From Pirellulaceae bacterium (lineage in GTDB: Bacteria; Planctomycetota; Planctomycetia; Pirellulales; Pirellulaceae): 64,000 bases of DNA. The stretch spans positions 1-64,000 of the forward strand of contig BPJU01000012.1 in NCBI GenBank assembly GCA_026004775.1, written 5' to 3'. Position numbers and translations under genes: made by a program. The notes under the pieces are model-generated. The model ran no database searches. It saw nothing but the letters and a program-made list of their open reading frames with translations, and was not told where the DNA came from. How positions within the stretch are numbered: the first letter of the stretch is position 1; every line of letters starts with the position of its first letter. Of the stretch, positions 1 through 8,011 are shown piece by piece.

Positions 1-5
1 AAAGG

Positions 6-79
6 TACGCCCGGAGGGATTCGAACCCCCGACCCTCGGATTAGAAATCCGATGCTCTATCCACCTGAGCTACGGGCGC
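6..79 (-). tRNA. tRNA-Arg (anticodon TCT)
   Basis: Read on the minus strand, the segment folds as a full cloverleaf. The acceptor stem GCGCCCG pairs with CGGGCGT, the D-arm has TAGCTCAG, the anticodon loop is ATTTCTAAT with TCT, and the T-arm contains GGTTCGAATCC. The discriminator is A and the following CC-TTT shows that CCA is not fully encoded. The TCT anticodon reads AGA/AGG arginine codons. Confidence 0.95.
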
Positions 80-298
80 ATCGCACACCCCACACCATTT
101 CTAATGTATTGTCCAACCGCCACTCGACAATCCACCTCCCCTCGTAGCCAGCCGTGCCCCCTTTTTTGTCTACCTCGAAATCACCGGTAAACCGACGCGT
201 ACCACTTCGGTGTGGGGCGTCACGCCCCGCTCCCGATAAGCGCCACGCCGGTCGGCTCCCCCAAACCGCCTCCCACCTCGCTCAACCACGAGCTCCCC

Positions 299-2404
299 TC
301 AGTGCAACACCTCAAACAAGTTGCTGTAGTGGTCCGTCCAGACGATCAGACGGTCCACCACGGCGGCCGTCTGCCGTTCGACAATCTCCGGGTCTTCCGT
401 GAAGTTTCGGCTGGCCGTCACCGCCACCCAGTCCGACGATGAGCTGAATACGTCTCCGTATTCCGAATCCAAAAACCGCACGGCCGACAGCCCCGCATCC
501 TGTGCCAGTCCCATTACCACCGGCAACAAGTCCAGATAGCGGTTGCTGATATGGAACATCACCAACCCATCCGGTTTCATGTGCCGCCGGTAGACGGCAA
601 GCGCCTCGCGCGTCATCAAATGCGCAGGGATGGCGTCTCCACTAAAGGCATCCACGAACAGCACATCAAACTGCTGAGGCTCCTGGCGCTCCATCTGCAC
701 CCGCGCGTCACCCAGCTCGATATGTTTTTCCGCCGGACAATCTTTCAAATAAGTAAAATATTCGTTCTGTACTTTGATCACGTCCGGATTGATTTCATAA
801 AAACAGATATAATCTCCTTCCTCCGCGTACGCCGCCAATGTTCCGGTCCCTAAACCAATCACGCCGATACGAAGCGGGCTGTGATGTTTGCGCAGCCATT
901 GCATCACGATCTGCGGTCCGGAACCCTCATCGTAATAGGTCGTCGGCAACCGCCGTCGCTGAGGATCCGCAAACTGATAGCCATGCAGAATATGTCCATT
1001 GTAGAGGGCGAACCCGTGCTTCTGCGGCTCATTCTCATACCATTCACGCACCGTCAGCATTCCATAAAAGTTGCGTACGCGCGTGACCACGGTGTTGTCG
1101 AACGTCTCGCCGAACGTCCAGGACCACAAGAAAGCCGCTGTAGCGGCAATGACAAAGAAGGCCCCGCACAGTGCCCACGACCGGCTGAACCACGGCTCCC
1201 AACCGTCCCGATACAAAACCCACAGTGACAATCCCAACACCGCACCCAATACCAGATACAGTTCCCAATAATTGGCGAATACATAAGGAAAGACCAGAGC
1301 CGAAAGACAGCCGCCCGCTGCCCCTCCAGCAGCCAGGGCCAGGTAGAAGCGTGTCAAATATTTCGGTGCCGGCTTTCGCCGCACCAATTCCCCGTGGCAC
1401 AGCATGCAAGCCAAGAAAAGCCACGCAAAATAAATCGGTGCCTCGATATAAACTCGCCTTAGTACCTTCGACGGCTCCCATGTCCAACCGATCTCTTGAA
1501 AAAACTGATCCAAGAACTTGGCCAACATTACATTCATCACCAGCAGGGAGCCGCCAAGGACGAGCAATGACCAGAATCGGCCCGCATACCATCGTTCTCG
1601 GTCAAAACAGATGATGAAGCTCAATAAATACAGAGCCAGCGGCACCACCCAAAGGAAAGGCACCACGGCAATATCGCGGCAAACATGTTGGGTCACGGCC
1701 AACAGCGCGATCACCGCGATCATCGGCAAAGACAACCACGCTGCCCAATCGCGCCATTGGGGCGGATAACCGGGCAATTGGCCCGATTCCTCGTCGCCCA
1801 CACTCTGCCAGCGACTCCACCAGGCTACCGCCGCACAACAAACGGCGAACAGCACAAACCCGGCCGACCACAACCAGCCCTGTGCCGGCACTTCCAGCCA
1901 GCGTTCCAGCACCAGCGGATATGCCACCAATGCCAGCAACGATCCTGCATTCGACAAGGCATACAGCCGGTACGGCGACCGACCGGGCAATGTGGCGGCA
2001 AACCACGCCTGAAGCAAGGGACCGGTGGTCGAGAGGACCAGATAAGGCAAGCCGACCGACACGGAAAGCACCAGCAGTATCCGCAGTGCCGGCCAGCGGC
2101 CGTCAGCCGGCTTCCACGCGTCCGAGGGTACGATCGGCAACAGAGCGATTGCCGCCGCCAGCAGCAGGATGTGAATCGGGCGCTGCCACCGCGGCTCCAG
2201 ATGAACCAATCGATCCGCGTAAAAATAGCCGACCAGCAAGCCCGTCTGAAAAAACAACATGCACGTCGTCCAAACCGCCGGCGTCCCTCCAAACCACGGC
2301 AGAATGGCCTTGCTGATCAGCGGCTGTACCAGAAACAACAAAAAGGCGCTCAGGAAGACCGCCACCGCACACAAGACCACGTACACCTTCTGGGGCCATT
2401 GCAT
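299..2404 (-). CDS. Polytopic membrane protein fused to a spermidine-synthase-like domain
   Basis: About 701 residues from the ATG at 2404. The first ~450 residues are a series of hydrophobic segments like the membrane half of bacterial fused MFS/spermidine-synthase proteins. The last ~220 residues have a Rossmann methyltransferase-like fold: IGVIGLGTGTLAAYA is the nucleotide/dcSAM-binding glycine motif, FYEINPDV the acidic strand end, and FVDAFSGDAIPAHL the aminopropyltransferase-like active-site region. The substrate is unknown; many such fusions lack proven polyamine activity. An upstream TTG would add 19 residues, but it lies right at the predicted transcription start, so the ATG is preferred. 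It is the last gene of a long minus-strand run. Confidence 0.85.
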   Translation of the reverse strand: MQWPQKVYVVLCAVAVFLSAFLLFLVQPLISKAILPWFGGTPAVWTTCMLFFQTGLLVGYFYADRLVHLEPRWQRPIHILLLAAAIALLPIVPSDAWKPADGRWPALRILLVLSVSVGLPYLVLSTTGPLLQAWFAATLPGRSPYRLYALSNAGSLLALVAYPLVLERWLEVPAQGWLWSAGFVLFAVCCAAVAWWSRWQSVGDEESGQLPGYPPQWRDWAAWLSLPMIAVIALLAVTQHVCRDIAVVPFLWVVPLALYLLSFIICFDRERWYAGRFWSLLVLGGSLLVMNVMLAKFLDQFFQEIGWTWEPSKVLRRVYIEAPIYFAWLFLACMLCHGELVRRKPAPKYLTRFYLALAAGGAAGGCLSALVFPYVFANYWELYLVLGAVLGLSLWVLYRDGWEPWFSRSWALCGAFFVIAATAAFLWSWTFGETFDNTVVTRVRNFYGMLTVREWYENEPQKHGFALYNGHILHGYQFADPQRRRLPTTYYDEGSGPQIVMQWLRKHHSPLRIGVIGLGTGTLAAYAEEGDYICFYEINPDVIKVQNEYFTYLKDCPAEKHIELGDARVQMERQEPQQFDVLFVDAFSGDAIPAHLMTREALAVYRRHMKPDGLVMFHISNRYLDLLPVVMGLAQDAGLSAVRFLDSEYGDVFSSSSDWVAVTASRNFTEDPEIVERQTAAVVDRLIVWTDHYSNLFEVLH

Positions 2405-2467
2405 AGTCCCGAAACGCTCCTGAGCTACCCGGGTAGGACGGTCTAAATGAAACAAAAACAAACAGTT

Positions 2468-2473
2468 ATTATA
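2468..2473 (-). promoter_or_regulatory. Possible -10 box (TATAAT) before the membrane/spermidine-synthase gene
   Basis: A perfect TATAAT on the minus strand lies 64-69 bases upstream of the preferred ATG at 2404. No good -35 hexamer is visible at 17 bases, so it is a weak call. It would give the last gene of the run its own promoter. Confidence 0.35.
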
Positions 2474-2523
2474 CGCGGCTCCAGCACGACCGAATAGCGA
2501 GCCTCAACGGCCCCATCCCGCAA

Positions 2524-3276
2524 CTACCGCCGCAGCGGTGCTCTTGGCTCTTCAGACCGCCGCATACGTCTCAGGCAAAAAAACACCAATTTACGAACCG
2601 CCCAGGGAGCAACCGCCAGCAGTGCCAGCGCGGACCAGAGCTTCGGTGACCACAACAGCCTCAAGCTTTCATGCCCCAGCTCTTCCAGCGACGGCAGTGA
2701 GCTGCCCGCGTAGCAGAAGATCAGATTGCCAGGCAAGAGGCCGATCTGTGTGGCCCACCAAAAATCCCACCAGCCAAGCGGCGTAGCCCCCATCACGTAG
2801 TTGGTCAGCGTATACGGGGCATGCGCTACCCGGGCGGCAAACAAATAGTAGCCTCCCTCGGCATTCAGAATCGCCCGCAATTGGGCGACCCGAGCCGGCC
2901 AGGTCGACTCGACCCACGGCCGCAACCACCAGCGACTCAGCCCAAACTCCACCAAAGCCACCACCGTCAGCCCCAAGTTGACGATGACCACCGATGGCCA
3001 AAAGCCGTAAAACCACGCCACCACCAGCGACTTGCCGGCTATTCCGGGCACAAAACTGGCCAAAGTAAAGACCGCCAACCCGGCGGTCCAGGAAACCCAG
3101 GGCGAGCGAGTTTCGATCCACAGGCGAAGCTGTCGCTCGTGTTCTACTAACCACTGCCAGTAGTGCGGCCCCCAGTAGCGCAAGGCGACAACAACAACCC
3201 CGGCAAGGGCCACTACCAGGACACCCGCTATCAGCCGCCACCGACTAACGTGGCGCACCCACCCGTTCCCGCTCAT
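2524..3276 (-). CDS. TVP38/TMEM64 (VTT-domain) family membrane protein
   Basis: 250 residues with about five hydrophobic segments. The central VTT/SNARE-associated signature is visible as YYLFAARVAHAPYTLTNYVM followed by ATPLGWWDFWWATQIGLLPG and NLIFCYAG. The family is DedA-like and is thought to act in lipid scrambling or transport at the membrane. The start overlaps the 3' end of the CDP-alcohol phosphatidyltransferase by about 32 bases, so the two are probably translationally coupled, in keeping with a phospholipid job. No strong ribosome site precedes the ATG at 3276, and a GTG slightly downstream is possible. Confidence 0.85.
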   Translation of the reverse strand: MSGNGWVRHVSRWRLIAGVLVVALAGVVVVALRYWGPHYWQWLVEHERQLRLWIETRSPWVSWTAGLAVFTLASFVPGIAGKSLVVAWFYGFWPSVVIVNLGLTVVALVEFGLSRWWLRPWVESTWPARVAQLRAILNAEGGYYLFAARVAHAPYTLTNYVMGATPLGWWDFWWATQIGLLPGNLIFCYAGSSLPSLEELGHESLRLLWSPKLWSALALLAVAPWAVRKLVFFCLRRMRRSEEPRAPLRR

Positions 3277-3871
3277 CCGCCGCTTCTGCTCGCTCGATTT
3301 TCCAGGCGTGATACACCGTCGGCAAATCGGTCCGCGGACGGGAAATCACGTGCGTGATCAGGATCATCTCCAGATTCGTGAGTACCACCGCCGCCATCGC
3401 CGCACGCAAGCACCAGGCTGGCCCATCCGCAAGCGTCACCATTACCGCCACACTGGTCAAGAACCAACAGGTCTTGGCGGCGCGCGTGTGGTAACTGGGC
3501 CACACCCCAAACTTCCACCAACCGACCGTTCCCATCACGCCGTAGCTGATCACTGCCGCAACAATCCAGGCAGACTCGGCCCAAATCACCGGCCAGCGAA
3601 GCCACAACATGCTCACCAGTATCGCCGCGTACATCGTCACATCGGCCACCGAGTCCAGCCGAGCCCCCCAAGGGCTTTGCTGCCGCAGCCAAATGGCCAG
3701 CTTGCCGTCCACCCAGTCACTTATGATCACCGCAATCACCAGCACCAAGAACGCCGTTTCCCACCCGAGCCAGGCGAACGGCACCAGCAGCAGCGAACCG
3801 ACCAGCCGAAAACCACTCAGCACATTCGGAACCGTTACTACTCGGGAATGTGTCTGCGGCGTGCTATCCAT
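3245..3871 (-). CDS. CDP-alcohol phosphatidyltransferase family protein
   Basis: 208 residues from the ATG at 3871, chosen because AGGAA sits 7-8 bases upstream; a longer reading from 3952 has no ribosome site. The family active-site motif D-x2-D-G-x2-A-R-x8-G-x3-D-x3-D is represented by SDWVDGKLAIW, then GARLDSVAD. The family moves a phosphatidyl group from CDP-diacylglycerol to an alcohol such as glycerol phosphate or inositol phosphate. The motif's AR is replaced by AI, a mild departure. It lies directly after cdsA, which makes its CDP-diacylglycerol substrate. Acceptor specificity cannot be read from sequence alone. Confidence 0.85.
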   Translation of the reverse strand: MDSTPQTHSRVVTVPNVLSGFRLVGSLLLVPFAWLGWETAFLVLVIAVIISDWVDGKLAIWLRQQSPWGARLDSVADVTMYAAILVSMLWLRWPVIWAESAWIVAAVISYGVMGTVGWWKFGVWPSYHTRAAKTCWFLTSVAVMVTLADGPAWCLRAAMAAVVLTNLEMILITHVISRPRTDLPTVYHAWKIERAEAADERERVGAPR

Positions 3872-3988
3872 AGGCGGATTCCTGTGACGCTTTGCCGGGA
3901 GTCCCTTGCATGCAATGGCTCGAAGACGGTTCATCACCTGGCAGCCCGACACCAGATCCGCCGTTCGCCGGGCGCGCTGGACAGGGCT

Positions 3989-4975
3989 TCAACCCGATCC
4001 AACGCGTATCCAATTACAGTAATAGTAGAAGACCGGCGCCGAAAACGACAGACTGTCGATGCGGTCGAGAATCCCCCCCTGGCCTGGGAGCAGCCGGCTA
4101 CTGTCTTTGACACCGACATCGCGTTTGAAAGCCGACATGTTGATGTCGCCGAAGAACCCACTGGCCGCCACCAGCATCCCCGCTACCGCAGCTTGAAATA
4201 CCGAGAGTGTCGTCAGCCACGGTGCCAGAAGCACTGCCACGATTACCGTAGTGAATAACCCAAACAGCAACCCTTCCCACGTTTTGTTGGGCGAAATAGT
4301 GGGCGTTACCCGGTGCCTGCCGAATTGTCTTCCCCATAGCGCCTGCGCAATATCATTGCCCTCCGTCAGAATAAGCAGATACAGCAACCATCCCTTCCAG
4401 TCGTGCCCACTTGCGCTCGGGAAACGCGTCACGGCCAGAGCATGCGACAATAGATAACCCGTGACCATCGCCCCCCAGAAAAGCGTGGCGAAGTCATGCA
4501 AGTAGCCCACAGTGACGCCCGTCAGTGTAAGTCGCAGCGCGACGAGCAAGAACAGGCCCAGCGGAAGCGCATACCGCCATAGCTCCCCCGACCCAAACGG
4601 CACCAGCAAGAACTGAACCGCAACAGCCAGATAGCACAGCGGTGCTGCGGCTCGCGTGTGCCTTCCTTCCCAGGTGAGCGCCAGGAACTCGCGCAAGCCC
4701 AGCACACCAAAAACCAGGAAAACAGCAGCCACTCCCATTTTGCCCACCGCCAGGGACACGGTGACAACCAGCGCAAGCACCCACCAGACCAGAAGGCTCC
4801 CCAAACGGGATCGGCGCTGCTCCGCAGGCATACTCCGCGCGGCGGCGATGCGGATGAGCGAGCCGACCAGTAGCGCGGCATACAGCAAACTCAGCGTTTT
4901 GGCCAGCCCGGATGGAATTCCCCACGTCTCCAAATTCGTACCGAGCGGCGCCAGTCTCTCCCACGAGAAGTCCAT
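3989..4975 (-). CDS. cdsA: Phosphatidate cytidylyltransferase (CDP-diglyceride synthase)
   Basis: 328 residues, multi-pass. The C-terminal CdsA signature is seen as SAFKRDVGVKDSSRLLPGQG followed by GILDRIDSL, containing the K-R and K-D residues and the final D-R-x-D that bind metal and CTP. TISPNKTWEGLL is the family's upstream conserved block. It makes CDP-diacylglycerol from phosphatidate and CTP at the inner membrane. GAGG lies 7 bases before the ATG. It is 37 bases downstream of the second exbD gene and ~118 upstream of the CDP-alcohol phosphatidyltransferase, so phospholipid and envelope-energy genes share a transcription unit. Confidence 0.92.
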   Translation of the reverse strand: MDFSWERLAPLGTNLETWGIPSGLAKTLSLLYAALLVGSLIRIAAARSMPAEQRRSRLGSLLVWWVLALVVTVSLAVGKMGVAAVFLVFGVLGLREFLALTWEGRHTRAAAPLCYLAVAVQFLLVPFGSGELWRYALPLGLFLLVALRLTLTGVTVGYLHDFATLFWGAMVTGYLLSHALAVTRFPSASGHDWKGWLLYLLILTEGNDIAQALWGRQFGRHRVTPTISPNKTWEGLLFGLFTTVIVAVLLAPWLTTLSVFQAAVAGMLVAASGFFGDINMSAFKRDVGVKDSSRLLPGQGGILDRIDSLSFSAPVFYYYCNWIRVGSG

Positions 4976-5011
4976 CCGGTGTCCTCATCCCTCTTCGCGG
5001 CAACCGTGCGG

Positions 5012-5509
5012 CTAACCCCCGGCAGTTTGAGGAGCGAAACGTATCTTGGGAACCAATTCCACGATCCGCCCCGTTTGGGGATCGAGTTGCCCGGAAACGG
5101 CATCGATCGCCTTCACCACATACTCGTAGCGAAGATTGGCGTCGAAGTGCAGCTCCACCTCCGCGCTCTCCCGCGCGCTTCCCGGACCGCTCTCCGTACC
5201 AAGCAAACCGATCAGATATTGGGTCAGCGCCGGAAAAGAATCAAACGACTGTTCGTTCAGCACGATCGGCCACTGGAGCTCCCCCTGCGAGTCGGCCGTC
5301 AAGTAGAGCTTCATCGGCGGCAGTTGCGTCTCATCGGGCACCCCGCCCGCCGATGCCAGCGGCATGCGGATGTTGAAATCACCCTCTTGGGCGACAATTT
5401 TGAATGTCATAATGAAAAACACCAGCAACTGAAAGACAATGTCAATCATCGGAGTCATCTGAAGCTCGATCTTTTCATCCAGTTGGCTGGCAGTATGCCG
5501 GAATTTCAT
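5012..5509 (-). CDS. ExbD/TolR-type biopolymer transport protein (second copy)
   Basis: 165 residues: a short cytoplasmic N-terminus, one membrane helix (MTPMIDIVFQLLVFFIMTF, residues ~18-36) and a periplasmic domain. The aspartate in MID is the proton-conducting residue of ExbD/TolR. It is 29 bases downstream of another ExbD-like gene, and the pair follow an ExbB/TolQ gene. Two divergent exbD genes per exbB is a common planctomycete layout and suggests a heteromeric stator. The C-terminus has a proline/basic tail with no clear motif. Confidence 0.9.
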   Translation of the reverse strand: MKFRHTASQLDEKIELQMTPMIDIVFQLLVFFIMTFKIVAQEGDFNIRMPLASAGGVPDETQLPPMKLYLTADSQGELQWPIVLNEQSFDSFPALTQYLIGLLGTESGPGSARESAEVELHFDANLRYEYVVKAIDAVSGQLDPQTGRIVELVPKIRFAPQTAGG

Positions 5510-5538
5510 CGGTCACTCTCTCCGAAAGACAACGCCCG

Positions 5539-5976
5539 TCAGTCGGTCGACTGAAGCACGCGCAACACAAACCGGTCAAAGCGGTTCTCCTGGCAGACAC
5601 GTATCACATCCTGAACTTTGCCCGCAGGAACCCGCCGGTCGGCGCGGATGATAATCGTGGCATCCGAGGGGGATTTCTTGCGGATGACCAGCACGTTCAC
5701 TTCGTTAATCAGATGCGGCACCAGCCCATTCAGATCCACTTGCTGGCCGCCGATGGTGACCAGCCCCTGGCGATCGACATGCAACGTGATCGGCGTCTCC
5801 ATGGGGCCTTCCGGGGGCTTGGCCAAAGCCGCCGTGGGCAGATATATCCCCTCCAATTGCTCGGTCTGCGTAAAGTTGATCAACACCATGAAGAAGGCGA
5901 TCAACTGAAATGTCATGTCGATCATCGGCGTCAAATCGCCTTCTTGGATCTTCGTTTCTTTACGTCGAATGCGCAT
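5539..5976 (-). CDS. ExbD/TolR-type biopolymer transport protein (first copy)
   Basis: 145 residues. The single membrane helix with the essential aspartate is in LTPMIDMTFQLIAFFMVLIN, followed by a periplasmic domain with the typical IIIRADRRVPAGKVQDVI segment. With ExbB it forms a proton-motive-force-driven motor that energises outer-membrane processes. It begins 39 bases after exbB. The ribosome site (GGAG) is about 9 bases from the ATG. Confidence 0.92.
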   Translation of the reverse strand: MRIRRKETKIQEGDLTPMIDMTFQLIAFFMVLINFTQTEQLEGIYLPTAALAKPPEGPMETPITLHVDRQGLVTIGGQQVDLNGLVPHLINEVNVLVIRKKSPSDATIIIRADRRVPAGKVQDVIRVCQENRFDRFVLRVLQSTD

Positions 5977-6015
5977 ATAGCCGGCTCCGCCACGACCCTT
6001 CCCATGCTGGTCGCA

Positions 6016-6789
6016 TCAGGCACGCTGCCGCTGGAAATGGCTCATCAACTCTTCACTGCGAATCCCCACCTCCAGTACCAATCGAGCAATGCGGTTGCGG
6101 AGGATGTTGTAGGCGGCGATAGCCGGTATGGCAATCGCCAGCCCGACCAGTGTCGTGAACAGAGCCGTCGAGATACCCTCGGCCAGTTTGCTCGGTTTGG
6201 GAGTCGTGGTCGTAAAGGCGATCTCACTAAATGACCGTATCATCCCATCGACCGTGCCGAACAGCCCGATCATGGGACTGATCGTGCCGATGAGAGCCAG
6301 ATAGCTGAGCCGGTGTTCGAGCTTCATGTTCTCTTCTTCACCGACCTGCTGCATCGCTTCGATTGCCTGCGCATAGCCCTGCGAAACCTTGGCAAGTCCG
6401 GCGGCCAGTACCTGCCCCAGGAACGACTCGTCGGCACGTGCCAATTCGTAGGCTTCCTGGTAAGCCCCCTGATTCAAATGGCCCTCGAAACCGTCGATGA
6501 GCGCCTGCGGGCAGAGATTTTCACGACGGGCACTGAGCAGATTCATCACAAACAGTGCCACCAACGTGAAGGAAAGCGACAGGAAAACGACCGAATAGGC
6601 GATCCCCAGAGCTCGGAAAGCCCAGGCCAGAAATGAAGGAGGAGCTTCCGAGGCGGCTTCGGCCGGTGCGGCGGCATCCTGAGCCCACAACCCATTGCCG
6701 GTCGAGGCGATCAGTACCAGCAACACCGCCAATAAAGCCCCCCCAACTACCCATCGCCACTGCCACACCCTGTGATTCAGTTTTCGCAT
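6016..6789 (-). CDS. ExbB/TolQ/MotA-type proton channel protein
   Basis: 257 residues from the ATG at 6789 (GGAG six bases upstream); a longer reading to 6813 lacks a ribosome site. The N-terminus has a signal-like hydrophobic segment. The MotA/TolQ/ExbB domain follows: YLALIGTISPMIGLFGTVDG, then ALFTTLVGLAIAIPAIAAYN, with the threonines and proline that line the proton path. It would assemble with the two ExbD proteins encoded next. The upstream partners are two secreted TPR proteins rather than TonB, so the machine may drive a planctomycete-specific envelope task. Confidence 0.92.
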   Translation of the reverse strand: MRKLNHRVWQWRWVVGGALLAVLLVLIASTGNGLWAQDAAAPAEAASEAPPSFLAWAFRALGIAYSVVFLSLSFTLVALFVMNLLSARRENLCPQALIDGFEGHLNQGAYQEAYELARADESFLGQVLAAGLAKVSQGYAQAIEAMQQVGEEENMKLEHRLSYLALIGTISPMIGLFGTVDGMIRSFSEIAFTTTTPKPSKLAEGISTALFTTLVGLAIAIPAIAAYNILRNRIARLVLEVGIRSEELMSHFQRQRA

Positions 6790-6906
6790 ACGTTTCTCCG
6801 TCATCATCGACATGTACCTGTTTGCTACCTCACATTCCCCTTAAGGCCCACGGCCCTCGGAGTCGGCTCCTACCTTCCATCATAGCAGACCCGTATCCCA
6901 AACGAT

Positions 6907-7947
6907 CTACTTGCTGGCCCAAACTGAGCCGGCGTAGCGTGACTTGAGCAGTGAACGGGCTTCGGCGGCGCGATCCGAGCGGCCTACTTGGCTCCATAGG
7001 TCACTAAGATAATAGAGTGCTTCGGCATGCGCATCACTTTGCGATGCGAACAACAGATCCACATGCAAGAAAGCCAACAGCGCGTCTTTGGTACGTCCGG
7101 CTTTCAGATGGCACAGCCCCAGCGCGTTGTAGGCCCGCGCAAAGAGTTCCACGTCCTGAGGATCATTGTCCCGGATAATCACCTCCACAATGCTCTGCCC
7201 CTCATCGGCCCGACCCTGTTCGGCCAGACAGACCGCTTTGCCGAGCTGGGCCAGAAGTTGTTCGCGCGCGGTGGCCGCCGAATCGGCGGGCGCTTGCAGC
7301 ACTTCATCGTATTTCTGAAGAGCTTCGGCATACTTGCCCTGAGCCTGGTAGGCGCGGGCCAGCATCACTTTGGCCCGCAACTGATAGTCCGGCCAGGGGG
7401 CCTGTGCCAATCGGCCGTAATAATCCACCGCCACGTCATACCGCCCCATGGCAAAGGCCAATTCGCCCACCAGTTGCACCGCATCGAAATAGTGAAAACT
7501 CTCGGCATTGTTCGCCACGAACTCCACGGCCGCACGCGCGGCGGCTGTCTTGTCGGCCGCCCCGCGCAGTGCCGCCCGAGCCAACGCCATGGCGCGATAA
7601 AACTCCAACTCCTGGCGGATCCACGTATTGCTGATTGATTCGGGAGCGATCCGCCCCAAAATGGCTGTTGCCTCTTCGTATTGACCATCCAATACGCGAG
7701 TGCGACCGGTCCGCAAGTCGGCCGGTTCGTCCCCGAAACTGATGCGCTCAATCTCGTTGGCCGCGTACCGCTTGGTGGCTCCCCGCACGTCGATCTCCAC
7801 ATGCGTAGCCGTGATCGCAATGATCTTGCCTACCGACGAAGGGCCCGTATGCGGCACCACCGTATCGCGTTGGCTTTGAGCAAAAACGGCACTACCCGCC
7901 AAACCGAAGGCCACAACGTACAGCGCAGCGAAAACTTTTCGACTCAT
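6907..7947 (-). CDS. Secreted TPR-repeat protein upstream of ExbB
   Basis: 346 residues from the ATG at 7947 (AGGAAG just upstream). The N-terminus MSRKVFAALYVVAFGLAGSA is a signal peptide ending near VFAQ. Residues ~35-70 look like a small beta domain (IAITATHVEIDVRGATKRYA). The rest is TPR-like: LQKYDEVLQAP, ARAYQAQGKYAEA and AYNALGLCHLKAGRTKDALL. TPR proteins bind other proteins. Placed between the larger TPR protein and exbB, it is probably a periplasmic partner of the Exb motor. No enzymatic motif was seen. Confidence 0.85.
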   Translation of the reverse strand: MSRKVFAALYVVAFGLAGSAVFAQSQRDTVVPHTGPSSVGKIIAITATHVEIDVRGATKRYAANEIERISFGDEPADLRTGRTRVLDGQYEEATAILGRIAPESISNTWIRQELEFYRAMALARAALRGAADKTAAARAAVEFVANNAESFHYFDAVQLVGELAFAMGRYDVAVDYYGRLAQAPWPDYQLRAKVMLARAYQAQGKYAEALQKYDEVLQAPADSAATAREQLLAQLGKAVCLAEQGRADEGQSIVEVIIRDNDPQDVELFARAYNALGLCHLKAGRTKDALLAFLHVDLLFASQSDAHAEALYYLSDLWSQVGRSDRAAEARSLLKSRYAGSVWASK

Positions 7948-8011
7948 AACTTCCTCGACTCTTTCCCCACTCCCCCGGCTCCGATCCACCAGCTACTCGA
8001 TTCCCAAGCGC

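Noticed and set aside
1685-2446. Long plus-strand frames over the membrane/spermidine-synthase gene
   Set aside because: Composition is that of a reversed membrane-protein gene; no start signal or domain.
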